Part shown: positions 1 through 8,589 of the stretch, one piece after another
Layout: each line of letters starts with the position of its first letter
How positions within the stretch are numbered: position 1 is the stretch's first letter
Assembly (NCBI RefSeq): GCF_003367505.1
Contig: NZ_PXXX01000011.1
Coordinates: 124,001-188,000 of the forward strand
DNA length: 64,000 nucleotides
From: Lysinibacillus capsici
GTDB lineage: Bacteria > Bacillota > Bacilli > Bacillales_A > Planococcaceae
Direction of reading: 5' to 3'
Translations under genes and position numbers: made by a program
Notes under the pieces: generated by a model
The model's input: only the letters and a program-made list of their open reading frames with translations
Told to the model about the DNA's origin: nothing
Database searches by the model: none

Positions 1-297
1 TGGAATTCGATTCACAATTGATTTTTATAATAGGGGGACTTCTTTTGAAAGACAAGGCGTTTTCCAAGATAACACAGAATGTTCTCAAACGAGAAAAATA
101 ATTTCAGTATAATTTTATAGAGGGAAATGCGCATCAAATAAGGGCTTTTATCAAAAAAAATGGATTGAAATTGAAAGTGGATGGTGAAATTAATAAGGAA
201 ATGGATGGTTAGTTTCAAATATTGTTATAGTATGATTGTCTTTTTAGCTTATTTACTAGAGCTAAGAAAGGATAAGGCATAACTGAGGTGAGTAAAC
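1..297. other. Intergenic DNA upstream of the first MocR gene
   Basis: No convincing gene was seen. The stretch is AT-rich and carries the direct-repeat operator described separately at 177-209. The ribosome site GAGGTG lies just before the ATG at 298. Because MocR regulators often act on a neighbouring divergent gene, the real target could lie to the left, outside the window. Confidence 0.5.
177..209 (+). promoter_or_regulatory. Putative MocR operator, two direct repeats 24 bp apart
   Basis: The core TGGATGGT occurs at 178-185 and again at 202-209, exactly 24 bp start to start. MocR/PdxR-type regulators are known to bind paired direct repeats. The same core with the same 24-bp spacing recurs after the gene at 1752-1783, which supports a real binding site. 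Regulation of the adjacent gene is inferred. Confidence 0.55.
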
Positions 298-1728
298 ATG
301 GATTGGAAACCTGATCGAACAGTAAAAAAAGCGATTTATAAGCAGCTCGCAGAATACATTGAAAAGGGGATTGCAGATGGGACATTCCCACCCGATAAAC
401 CCTTACCATCTGAGCGCTATTTAGCAAACGCTTTGAGTGTAAACAGAAGCACGGTAGTTAATGCATACGATGAATTGGAAGCAATGGGGCTGATTGAACG
501 AAATCGTGGAAGTGGCACAACCATTAGCAAAGACATCTGGGGCATTACGAGGAAACGAATTCCTAGCTGGAATCGCTATATTGAGGCAGGTTCCTTTTTA
601 CCGAACCTTCCTGTTACCCAAAAAATTAGAAAAGAGGCTATTGAACATAAATTAATTAATCTAGCTACTGGCGAATTATCCGAGGATCTTTTTCCCAAAA
701 GCGCCTTGAGAGAAATTACCGCAACGCGTTCATTTATCGGTAGCCTTGGGTATGACCATCCTTTAGGGAGTGACATATTACGGACAACTCTTTCACGGCA
801 TATTAAAAAAAGCAGAGGAATTGAGACAAAGCCTTCCTCCATACTGATTACTTCAGGAGCACAGCAAGCCCTACATTTGATTGTCCAATGCCTGTTAAAG
901 CCTGGAGATGCAGTCGCCATAGAAGATCCTTCTTACAACTTTAATCTGCCTATATTTAAAACAGCAGGCTTACAAATCCATTATCTTCCTGTCAATAAGG
1001 ATGGCATTAACCCCGATGATTTGCAAGTATTATATAAAAAACATCGAATTAAAATGATTTTTCTAAATCCTGATTTTCATAATCCTACGGGATCTTCCTT
1101 AGATTTAAAGAAAAGAGAAGCTATTCTAGACATATCCTCTAAACTAGGTATACCAGTAGTAGAAGATGACCCCTATAGCCTAACAGCTTTTTCGGGGGAT
1201 AAAATGCCTACGCTTAAATCGCTCGATAAGAACGGGAATGTTTTATATATTAGCTCTTTGTCCAAAATTGTAGCCTCAGGCTTACGAATCGGATGGATTG
1301 TTGGTCCTACATCTGTAATCGAACGACTATCCGATGCCAAGCAACAAATTGACTTTGGGCATTCTAGTTTCACGCAATGGATTGCCAATGATTTTTTAGA
1401 ATCCCCTAATTTTAATTTGCATATTAAGCACTTAGTGAAGGAATTAGAAACACGACGAGATACCATTGTACAGAGCCTCGATATGTATTTAAAGGACGAA
1501 GTGACGTTTTCCATTCCTCAAGGTGGGATACATTTATGGTGTCATGTTCTCAAGGAATATAACGAGACGCAATTACTTGAGGAATCCATTAAGCGAGGCG
1601 TCATTTATGTTCCTGGATCTACGATGGGCTCCAAAAAGGGTTTTGTACGCTTCACTTATGCGAGGGAGGATGTTCATTCAATCAATGAGGGGATTAAAAG
1701 GTTTGCACAAGCTCTAAATAGCTTCTAG
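298..1728 (+). CDS. MocR/PdxR-type transcriptional regulator (GntR-HTH plus aminotransferase domain)
   Basis: The 476-residue protein has an N-terminal GntR winged helix (about residues 10-80, with the typical LPSERYLA segment) joined to a fold-type I aminotransferase domain (about 120-470). The PLP lysine is probably K323 in SSLSK. Such proteins bind PLP and often a PLP adduct of their effector, and act as regulators rather than enzymes. The ATG is preceded by GAGGTG at good spacing. The gene stands alone on the plus strand, flanked by paired operator-like repeats, so autoregulation is likely. The target gene and effector cannot be told from the sequence; a downstream target may have decayed. 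Confidence 0.9.
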   Translation: MDWKPDRTVKKAIYKQLAEYIEKGIADGTFPPDKPLPSERYLANALSVNRSTVVNAYDELEAMGLIERNRGSGTTISKDIWGITRKRIPSWNRYIEAGSFLPNLPVTQKIRKEAIEHKLINLATGELSEDLFPKSALREITATRSFIGSLGYDHPLGSDILRTTLSRHIKKSRGIETKPSSILITSGAQQALHLIVQCLLKPGDAVAIEDPSYNFNLPIFKTAGLQIHYLPVNKDGINPDDLQVLYKKHRIKMIFLNPDFHNPTGSSLDLKKREAILDISSKLGIPVVEDDPYSLTAFSGDKMPTLKSLDKNGNVLYISSLSKIVASGLRIGWIVGPTSVIERLSDAKQQIDFGHSSFTQWIANDFLESPNFNLHIKHLVKELETRRDTIVQSLDMYLKDEVTFSIPQGGIHLWCHVLKEYNETQLLEESIKRGVIYVPGSTMGSKKGFVRFTYAREDVHSINEGIKRFAQALNSF

Positions 1729-1751
1729 TAATTTTGTAAATTATAGCCAAG

Positions 1752-1783
1752 TGGATGGCTGAGAAAGTGCTTAAGTGGATGGT
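1752..1783 (+). promoter_or_regulatory. Second MocR operator-like direct-repeat pair
   Basis: TGGATGGC at 1752-1759 and TGGATGGT at 1776-1783 repeat the core seen upstream of the regulator, with the identical 24-bp spacing. It starts 24 bp after the regulator stop codon and precedes about 1 kb without an intact gene, so it may be the operator of a lost target gene. Confidence 0.5.
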
Positions 1784-2212
1784 TTAAATTCGCTAGAAAG
1801 TATTTAAGATAGAGTCATGGATAACAACTATCCATCAAGGCTAACTACTATCATGGCAGTGTGGATTGATTCACAATTATTCACACAAGTAATGAAATTT
1901 TTTATGATCTGGAAGGTGATAGGACAAACCTATTAGTAGCAAGAGAAAGATATCAGTGAAGAGGTAGTTCACTTGATTCGCTATAAAAATAGGCAAACAC
2001 TTTAATCAAGAGATTTAAAAAATTCACAACAAGTATCGTTGGTTTTCTCAGTTTTACCTGTTCAAACAGTCTCAATCGTTAGCTTTAGGCTGCTGATGAG
2101 AAAACATCAAGGCAGTCACACCTTATTATATTTTAATTCCCACAAAGGTATAGTGGGGAAATAGGCACCCCTTCTATACGGACACTTAAATCTTAGTTAA
2201 AAAAACACCATC

Positions 2213-2261
2213 CAGCCACTTAGTCTCGATATTCAATCGATGCTAGGTGGCTGCTTTTTTT
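2213..2261 (+). terminator. Intrinsic terminator
   Basis: An 11-bp stem (CAGCCACTTAG at 2213-2223 with CTAGGTGGCTG at 2243-2253) is followed by a run of seven T. It ends transcription of the region after the MocR gene. Confidence 0.75.
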
Positions 2262-2407
2262 CATTAAAAGTAGTTGAGTAGTGCAAGAAGACAATTTGGT
2301 GGAGCTATCATTAGTGTTTTGCATAATCGCCGCTACACTTACAAGAAGCCGCCACTACATTATGAATTAACACTAGGGTAGGATTATTTAAAAAATAACG
2401 ACAACAA

Positions 2408-2445
2408 AAAAAGTCGCATTCCTGTAGTTCAGGGATCGACTTTTT
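2408..2445. terminator. Probable bidirectional terminator hairpin
   Basis: AAAAAGTCG and ATTCCTG pair with CAGGGAT and CGACTTTTT around a short loop, leaving A-rich and T-rich flanks. It insulates the following exporter gene from upstream reading. Confidence 0.6.
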
Positions 2446-2615
2446 GGGAAAAAATTTATGAGAAATACATTGAAATATGTATAGTCTTGTGATAAATTTA
2501 TAGAGATAGACACTGTATAATTATTATACCGCGCATTATCCCTATTTTAATTATACAATACAATCTATTGTGTCGTCAACAATTTTAATTTTAATTTTTT
2601 TGAGGGGTGGTTGCG

Positions 2616-2681
2616 ATGAAATCAGCAGGGGCAAAACAGCAGATTGGGGGAACAAACACACGAAGAAGCTCCATTGTTTGA
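2616..2681 (+). CDS. Possible 21-residue leader peptide or remnant
   Basis: A short frame starts at the ATG at 2616 behind a GAGGGGTGG ribosome site and stops at 2679-2681, about 70 bp before the exporter gene. It could be a leader peptide for translational control of the drug exporter, whose own ribosome site is weak. It could equally be the broken end of a lost gene, because another phase stays open from here into the exporter start. Confidence 0.25.
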   Translation: MKSAGAKQQIGGTNTRRSSIV

Positions 2682-2750
2682 GACAATCAAATGGCTTCCT
2701 AAACATGTGAATGAAATTGAAAAAGATAAAGAAAGTAGGACTGATACTAT

Positions 2751-4280
2751 ATGTCAGAGAAAACCATTTCAGTTGAGACAAAAGCGCCTTATGGCATGAT
2801 TGCCATTTTATTTATCGGGGCCTTTGTTGCTATTTTAAATGAGACCTTACTCAACATTGCACTACCAGCCATTATGGACGAATTCGATGTGAAAGCCACT
2901 GCAGTACAATGGCTTTCAACAGGCTATATGCTAATTAACGGTATTTTAATTCCTGCCAGTGCATTCTTCATTCAACGATTTACAGATAAAAAATTATTTA
3001 TTACAGCGATGGCTCTGTTTACATTAGGTACATTTCTAGCTAGTATTGCACCTGCATTTGGTGTGTTATTAGCAGCACGTATGATCCAAGCTGCAGGCTC
3101 AGCAATCATGATGCCTTTATTAATGAATGTGATGCTAACTGCATTTCCAGTTGAAAAGCGAGGAGCTGCAATGGGGATGTTCGGTCTTGTCATGATTACA
3201 GCTCCAGCGATCGGGCCGACGCTTTCTGGTTGGATAATCGAGCATTATAGCTGGAGAATGTTATTTGATCTTGTGCTACCAATTGCCATTTTAACTTTAA
3301 TTTTTGCAGCCTTTAAATTAAAGGATGTGACACCACAACGTGCCATTAAGCTCGATGTGATTTCTCTTATTCTATCAAGCATTGGATTTGGCGGCTTGCT
3401 TTATGGCTTTAGTTCCGCAGGTGAAAAAGGATGGGATCATATCCTTGTATATGGAACAATTATTATTGGGACAATTGCTTTAATTACGTTTACCCTTCGT
3501 CAGCTACGAATGGATGAGCCCATTCTTGAGTTTCGGATTTTCAAATATCCAATGTTTGCCTTATCCTCAGCCATCTCCATCGTTATTTCGGTGGCGATGT
3601 TCTCGGCTATGATTTTAATGCCTATTTACGTACAAACCATTCGTGGTATTTCCCCAATGGATTCAGGTCTACTCATGCTGCCTGGTGCCATAGTGATGGG
3701 AATTATGTCTCCGATTACAGGGAAGCTCTTTGATAAATACGGGGCAAGAAGCTTGGCTGTATTTGGCTTGATCATTACCATTGTTACGACATATTACTTC
3801 AGTAAAATTAGCATGGATACAGCTTATTCTACATTGGTGCTGCTGTATACATTACGTATGTTTGGGATGTCTATGGTAATGATGCCCGTGATGACAAATG
3901 GTTTAAATCAGCTACCAGCACACAATAATCCACACGGTACAGCTATGAACAACACATTACAACAGGTTTCTGGTGCGATTGGTTCTGCGGTGCTGATTAC
4001 GATTATGAACAATAAAACAACTGCCAAGGCAGAGGAATTAGCTACAGGTGCGATGAACAATATGAGTGCCAATGCAGCACAGGCTACGACACAGTCTGCC
4101 AGCGAAGTAAAACAGCAAATCTTAAACGAAGCCATGCTACATGGCATCAATTATACGTTCTTCCTTTCCACATTGATTGCGGCCATCGCACTCATACTTG
4201 CCTTCTTTATAAAGCGAGTTAAGCCTAACTATGATAATCACACAGGTGGGGAAGTTGCTGGAAAACAGGTAGAGGAATAA
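2751..4280 (+). CDS. DHA2-family MFS multidrug exporter, LmrB/EmrB-like, 14 TM
   Basis: The 509-residue protein is a proton-driven drug exporter of the EmrB/QacA (DHA2) type. The sequence has about 14 hydrophobic segments. The motif region LNETLLNIALPAIMDEF is near residues 27-43, and the motif C type segment GPTLSGWIIEHYSWR is near 155-169. It closely resembles Bacillus LmrB (lincomycin/puromycin efflux) in length and motifs. No TetR partner gene is intact next to it, unlike the lmrAB arrangement of Bacillus. It lies alone between terminators. The substrate cannot be read from the sequence. Confidence 0.88.
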   Translation: MSEKTISVETKAPYGMIAILFIGAFVAILNETLLNIALPAIMDEFDVKATAVQWLSTGYMLINGILIPASAFFIQRFTDKKLFITAMALFTLGTFLASIAPAFGVLLAARMIQAAGSAIMMPLLMNVMLTAFPVEKRGAAMGMFGLVMITAPAIGPTLSGWIIEHYSWRMLFDLVLPIAILTLIFAAFKLKDVTPQRAIKLDVISLILSSIGFGGLLYGFSSAGEKGWDHILVYGTIIIGTIALITFTLRQLRMDEPILEFRIFKYPMFALSSAISIVISVAMFSAMILMPIYVQTIRGISPMDSGLLMLPGAIVMGIMSPITGKLFDKYGARSLAVFGLIITIVTTYYFSKISMDTAYSTLVLLYTLRMFGMSMVMMPVMTNGLNQLPAHNNPHGTAMNNTLQQVSGAIGSAVLITIMNNKTTAKAEELATGAMNNMSANAAQATTQSASEVKQQILNEAMLHGINYTFFLSTLIAAIALILAFFIKRVKPNYDNHTGGEVAGKQVEE

Positions 4281-4288
4281 TACTAGAT

Positions 4289-4322
4289 GGGTGTTGCTTC
4301 AGTTTAGCAACGCCCGTTTTTT
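4289..4322 (+). terminator. Intrinsic terminator of the MFS exporter gene
   Basis: GGGTGTTGCT at 4289-4298 pairs with AGCAACGCCC at 4306-4315, followed by six T. Confidence 0.85.
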
Positions 4323-4364
4323 CTTAAGAAATTTTATATAGAGGTGGGGAAACCTAGTAAGAAT

Positions 4365-4401
4365 AAAAAAAGGCATTCCATCCATAGATGAAATACCTTT
4401 T
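4365..4401 (-). terminator. Intrinsic terminator of the NlpC/P60 gene
   Basis: On the minus strand an AAAGGTATTTCATC arm pairs with GATGGAATGCCTTT and is followed by a T run. It lies just past the stop of the cell-wall hydrolase gene. Confidence 0.75.
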
Positions 4402-4408
4402 CTAGTAG

Positions 4409-5317
4409 TTATTGAGCTAATCGTTGAATAAAGGCTTCTAATTGGACCAATGTGACATTGTCGTTCACTCCGAATGTGCCGTCACCTTTACCTACGGTTA
4501 CTTTATTCGAAGCAAGGATCCCTACATAATGATTTGCCCAATGTGAGCCTGGAACATCAATAAATTGTTCAGCTGTTCCTTGCTGTGTTAAATGAAATGC
4601 TTCCACTAAGACTTTAGATAGTTGTCCACGTGTCATTGGAGAACCAGGATTGAACTTTCCATTATCATCACCCGTAAAAACGCCAATTTTTTTAAGTGCC
4701 TCTGCAGCACCTGCATATTTAGACGAAGGCTTAATATCTGGGAAACTTGAATTCGTATTACTCGTATCTAAATGTAATTTATTAGCTAATCGAAGAGCTA
4801 CCTCTCCACGCGATGCATATATGCTAAAGTCAATTTCCGCATCTTTTACTTCTCCATAATCAGAGAAGTTGGCAATACGTTTTGCTCCTACATAACGTGA
4901 ACCCCAATAGTATGGGTCATTCACTGTATCTACCTTAACCCCAGAACTTGTAGTAGCTGAGATAAAATTATTGTCACCTATGTATATACCAACGTGTGAA
5001 ACACCGCTTCCAGATGTATTAAAAAATACGAGATCACCCGTTTTTAAATTGTCTTTTGCGATCGAAGTACCTTGTTGGTATTGAGCTTTAGATGTACGCT
5101 CTAATGAAATGCCTAGCTTAGAAAAAACTAACTGTGTATATGCTGAGCAATCCACACCTGTCTTAATATCCGTTCCTCCATATTTATAAGGAGCTCCTAT
5201 ATATGCTTTGGCTGTATTTGTTATATCTGCTATTGTTGCCGCTTTCGCATCATGAATACCCATACCTGTAAAGAACATAAACGATGCGAAAATGGGTAGT
5301 AACCATTTTTTCTTCAA
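4409..5317 (-). CDS. Secreted NlpC/P60 peptidoglycan endopeptidase with C-terminal SLH-type repeats
   Basis: The likely start is the TTG at 5317, behind GAGAGGAG, giving 302 residues. A longer frame from 5410 lacks a ribosome site. A signal peptide ends near ...IHDAKA. The NlpC/P60 domain (about residues 28-150) cleaves stem-peptide bonds in the cell wall and shows the catalytic Cys in GVDCSAY (about C57) and His in SHVGIYIG (about H108). The rest (about 165-300) contains S-layer-homology-like repeats, with FPDI and FIDVPGSHWA segments and GKFNPGSPMTRGQ and GTFGVNDNVTLVQ segments, which would anchor it to secondary cell-wall polymer. It is monocistronic with its own terminator. Confidence 0.88.
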   Translation of the reverse strand: MKKKWLLPIFASFMFFTGMGIHDAKAATIADITNTAKAYIGAPYKYGGTDIKTGVDCSAYTQLVFSKLGISLERTSKAQYQQGTSIAKDNLKTGDLVFFNTSGSGVSHVGIYIGDNNFISATTSSGVKVDTVNDPYYWGSRYVGAKRIANFSDYGEVKDAEIDFSIYASRGEVALRLANKLHLDTSNTNSSFPDIKPSSKYAGAAEALKKIGVFTGDDNGKFNPGSPMTRGQLSKVLVEAFHLTQQGTAEQFIDVPGSHWANHYVGILASNKVTVGKGDGTFGVNDNVTLVQLEAFIQRLAQ

Positions 5318-5855
5318 ATCAATCTTACTCCTCTCAAAAAGCTTTCGCCTTTGAACTAAAGTAAGAATAGCATGAAATAGGGCAGAGTTATTTTTCAATA
5401 ATATTACCAATTACCCCTAATCACCAAAATTGAAACCTTAATTTTAATTGTGTAAAACTTTTGCAATAATAATGGGCAATTTTACTAAAAATATATGAAA
5501 TTAATGGATTTATAGGGACATAAGTGTTAATTTAAACGTTTTATCCAATTGAAAAATCGTTATTGTAATAGTGGCTTTCCAGCATAACGGTTATTTAAAC
5601 ATTATTATTTATGTGTGATACTACGTTATGACACTAAGGATAGTGGTAGAAAATTCTGCTTTTATGTAGCTCCCGTAACTGCAAAGTCGTTTACTGTTAG
5701 ATAGGAAAAGTTAGCCTTAATTTATGTTTTTGAGCAATGGATACGTTAAACTATATAAAATAAGTAGGTTCAACATGAAGAAATACAGCTGCGAGCTAAT
5801 GAAATAATAAGGAAACATAAATCGAATGAATACTAAAGGAGAAGGAGGTATTCCA
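5318..5855. other. Intergenic region between divergent genes
   Basis: No gene was recognised. A plausible plus-strand promoter (TTGAGC at 5730-5735, 16 bp, TATATA at 5752-5757) could drive the DUF4304 gene. The hydrolase promoter on the minus strand could not be fixed. Confidence 0.4.
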
Positions 5856-6464
5856 TTGCAGCAAATTTTTAATGAATTAATAAAACAGGACATCAAGCCA
5901 TTTCTAATCAAGCTAGGCTTTAAAAAGAAAGGATTGAATTTCTATCGAACAACTGAAAACCTTATCTATCTGATCAATTTCCAAAAATCCTCTGGTAATA
6001 CAGCCGACACTATGATGTTTTATGTGAACTGTGGGATATATGCGGCAGAGCTAGCACGGCTACAATCAAGAGAAATGGTGACAGCACCCAAAGAAGCAGA
6101 ATGTCACTTCCGAGCAAGGATTAACTCCATTGTCGAAGATGCACCTGATCGATTTTCCATCACAGCCACTACAAATTTGGACGAAATAACAAAATTATTG
6201 CTGCTGGGGTTAGAGGAGGTTCATAATTTCTATGAAACGATGACTTCTGCAAGATCCATTGTTGATTATTATATAGCAGGGCCATTTTTGCACTTGGGCG
6301 AAGAAAGTTTTCATTTGTTATTACAAGCCAATGATGTAACAACAGCAAAGCTCTATTATAATGCATTGCAGAAGAAGCATGGAACCGAACAGAGGTGGTC
6401 CATTTTTCAAAATAAATACCAAGCCATTTTCAATCAATACGGTGTGGAATTTGGGGAAAATTAG
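5856..6464 (+). CDS. DUF4304 domain-containing protein
   Basis: The preferred start is the TTG at 5856, eight bases after AGAAGGAGG, giving 202 residues. An ATG at 5826 has no ribosome site. The first 130 residues (IFNELIKQDIKPFLIKLGFKKKG..FYR) match the DUF4304 pattern, a family of unknown function found widely in Bacillales, often as single genes. No signal peptide or membrane segment is visible. Function is unknown. Confidence 0.7.
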   Translation: MQQIFNELIKQDIKPFLIKLGFKKKGLNFYRTTENLIYLINFQKSSGNTADTMMFYVNCGIYAAELARLQSREMVTAPKEAECHFRARINSIVEDAPDRFSITATTNLDEITKLLLLGLEEVHNFYETMTSARSIVDYYIAGPFLHLGEESFHLLLQANDVTTAKLYYNALQKKHGTEQRWSIFQNKYQAIFNQYGVEFGEN

Positions 6465-6511
6465 TCATCAAAACCAGAGCTCATTCTTGAACGAGAATCT
6501 GGTTTTATATT

Positions 6512-7114
6512 TTAGGAGTTGTTCAGTATATTATCTAGTATTCTTCCAGTTATCGGCATAAAAAAATGGAGGATATAGCCACCTAAGCAAACTGTTAATA
6601 ATGTACCGACACCGATGGGGCCATTAAAAATGATAGCTAACATTAAAAATAAAATATAAATAAGGGTTCTTGAGAAGAAAACCGTTTTTCTTGTTAATTC
6701 TTTGATGATCAAAGTAAGTCGATCTACAGGAATTGGTGCAAAATTTGTATGTAAATAAGTTGCCGTTCCTAACCCAACTACAACTAATCCAGTGGTAAAA
6801 CAGACAGCTTGGCTAAACCAAAGATCTGGGGACACTATATCATGTAATAAAAATAACCACATATCAATCCCTATGCCAGTGATCAATGCAGTAACCAACC
6901 CTAAAATTTCAGGTCTTTTTCTAGCTAATAGGGAATTACTACCTATTAATAGGAGAGCTAAGATGATTTCCCAACTACCTACAGTTAGCCCCACATTTTT
7001 AGATAATCCTACTAGAAGCGCATCAAAAGGTGATGTGCCGAGTTTAGATTGAATCGTGAGCGAAATACCTAGCGTTAAAATTAAAATGCCCACTACATAA
7101 AAGACATATTTCAA
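6512..7114 (-). CDS. YczE/YitT-type integral membrane protein
   Basis: The protein has 200 residues with about five hydrophobic helices. It starts at a TTG (7114) eight bases after GGGGAGG. The first third (LGISLTIQSKLGTSPFDALLVGLSK) is typical of the YczE/YyaS family. B. subtilis YczE lies beside ycxD and sfp and has been linked to surfactant synthesis. Here a MocR regulator resembling YcxD lies 1.5 kb away, though paiA and paiB intervene. The molecular function of the family is not known. It is divergent from paiA, and their shared intergenic region holds a palindrome. Confidence 0.75.
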   Translation of the reverse strand: MKYVFYVVGILILTLGISLTIQSKLGTSPFDALLVGLSKNVGLTVGSWEIILALLLIGSNSLLARKRPEILGLVTALITGIGIDMWLFLLHDIVSPDLWFSQAVCFTTGLVVVGLGTATYLHTNFAPIPVDRLTLIIKELTRKTVFFSRTLIYILFLMLAIIFNGPIGVGTLLTVCLGGYILHFFMPITGRILDNILNNS

Positions 7115-7139
7115 CTAAAAGACCTCCCCCTACTATTTT

Positions 7140-7202
7140 TATTGCAAATACAACAAAATTGCGTTAAATTGACTATATACTCTTTTTATTGCATTTGCAA
7201 TA
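7140..7202. promoter_or_regulatory. Operator-like palindrome between divergent yczE-like and paiA genes
   Basis: TATTGCA-TT-TGCAATA at 7187-7202 is a perfect 16-bp palindrome. A partial copy, TATTGCAAATACAA, starts at 7140. Both lie in the promoter region shared by the two divergent genes, which suggests a regulator binding two sites. The regulator is unknown. Confidence 0.5.
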
Positions 7203-7205
7203 TAA

Positions 7206-7760
<555 letters not shown>

Positions 7761-7767
7761 ATTTTAT

Positions 7768-7798
7768 GGCAGAAACGTTGATTCACAACATTTCTGCC
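7768..7798. terminator. Shared bidirectional hairpin between paiA and paiB
   Basis: GGCAGAAACGTTG at 7768-7780 pairs with CAACATTTCTGCC at 7786-7798, between the two convergent stop codons. The T tract is weak on the plus strand. Confidence 0.6.
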
Positions 7799-7805
7799 TG
7801 CTATT

Positions 7806-8423
7806 TTAATGGCTTCTATTTTTCTTCATCGCCTCAGCTAAAGCATCAGCATGTGGATTTTCCTCTTTATAAAGTTCCTTTATTATGTTGGCGTAATCAC
7901 TAGCATTTCGATTTTGACTTAATTTATAGGCTGCCTGCACTTCTTCAACCTTTATTTTAAACCCTTTTATTCCTTTCATTTCTTGCTGCAAAAGCTCAGG
8001 AGATAGTTTATCCCACAACACAGGATTTTCACGGAATGACTCATATTTTTCAAGTAAGCTAGTCAAATCTTGTTCTAAAGCTATTCCTTCAATCAGACTT
8101 GCCTTTCCATATACATGGACAGCTTGATAATTCCAGGTTGGCACATTTTCATGCTCATACCAAGAGGAAGAGATATAGGCATGTGGACCATTAAATATCA
8201 CGAGAATGTCTTGTACTTCCTCAAAGGTCTTCCATAAAGGGTTACCATAGGCTAAGTGACCTGTCAGATAATAGTCATCCTCGATTTTTTTCAGCAACAC
8301 AGGTATATGGGCTGCAAAAGGCTTACCTTTTCGAATTGAAACGATTGTTGCAAAGGAATTATGTTGAATAAATTCTTTGATTTCTTCTAAATCCGATACT
8401 TTGTAATACTTAGGAACATACAT
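7806..8423 (-). CDS. paiB: PaiB-like FMN-binding negative regulator
   Basis: The 205-residue protein starts at an ATG after GGAGAGG. It matches the PaiB family throughout: the N-terminal MYVPKYYKVSDLEEI, a split-barrel FMN-binding core with PTWNYQAVHVYG, and the C-terminal GIKGFKIKVEEVQAAYKLSQNR. PaiB was described in B. subtilis as a repressor of sporulation and degradative-enzyme genes. The fold is that of flavin-binding oxidoreductase-like proteins, so an enzymatic role is also possible. Confidence 0.9.
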   Translation of the reverse strand: MYVPKYYKVSDLEEIKEFIQHNSFATIVSIRKGKPFAAHIPVLLKKIEDDYYLTGHLAYGNPLWKTFEEVQDILVIFNGPHAYISSSWYEHENVPTWNYQAVHVYGKASLIEGIALEQDLTSLLEKYESFRENPVLWDKLSPELLQQEMKGIKGFKIKVEEVQAAYKLSQNRNASDYANIIKELYKEENPHADALAEAMKKNRSH

Positions 8424-8589
8424 GGAAACCTCTCCTTATACATAAAATCATCGTGAGTTTTTCGAATAAACAAATAATTATGTAGGCACGTCTTTACATT
8501 TTCTACTCAACAATGTAGATTTTATTATAATCAATCACTGGCACCTCATAAAAGTGCCAACAACGCTATTTCTAAAGGAGCCAAGAATC

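Larger units (their letters stand above)
1784..2750 (+). other. Gene-poor stretch with possible coding remnants
   Basis: No intact gene is present apart from one very short frame at 2616. From about 1850 to 2040 short reading frames in two phases (one reading FYDLEGDRTNLLVARERYQ then stop) suggest a decayed gene, but the family was not recognised. A terminator at 2213-2261 and a hairpin at 2408-2445 follow. A -10-like TATAAT is at 2516-2521. An inverted repeat ACAATA-5 nt-TATTGT near 2555-2575 could be an operator for the downstream exporter. Confidence 0.4.
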
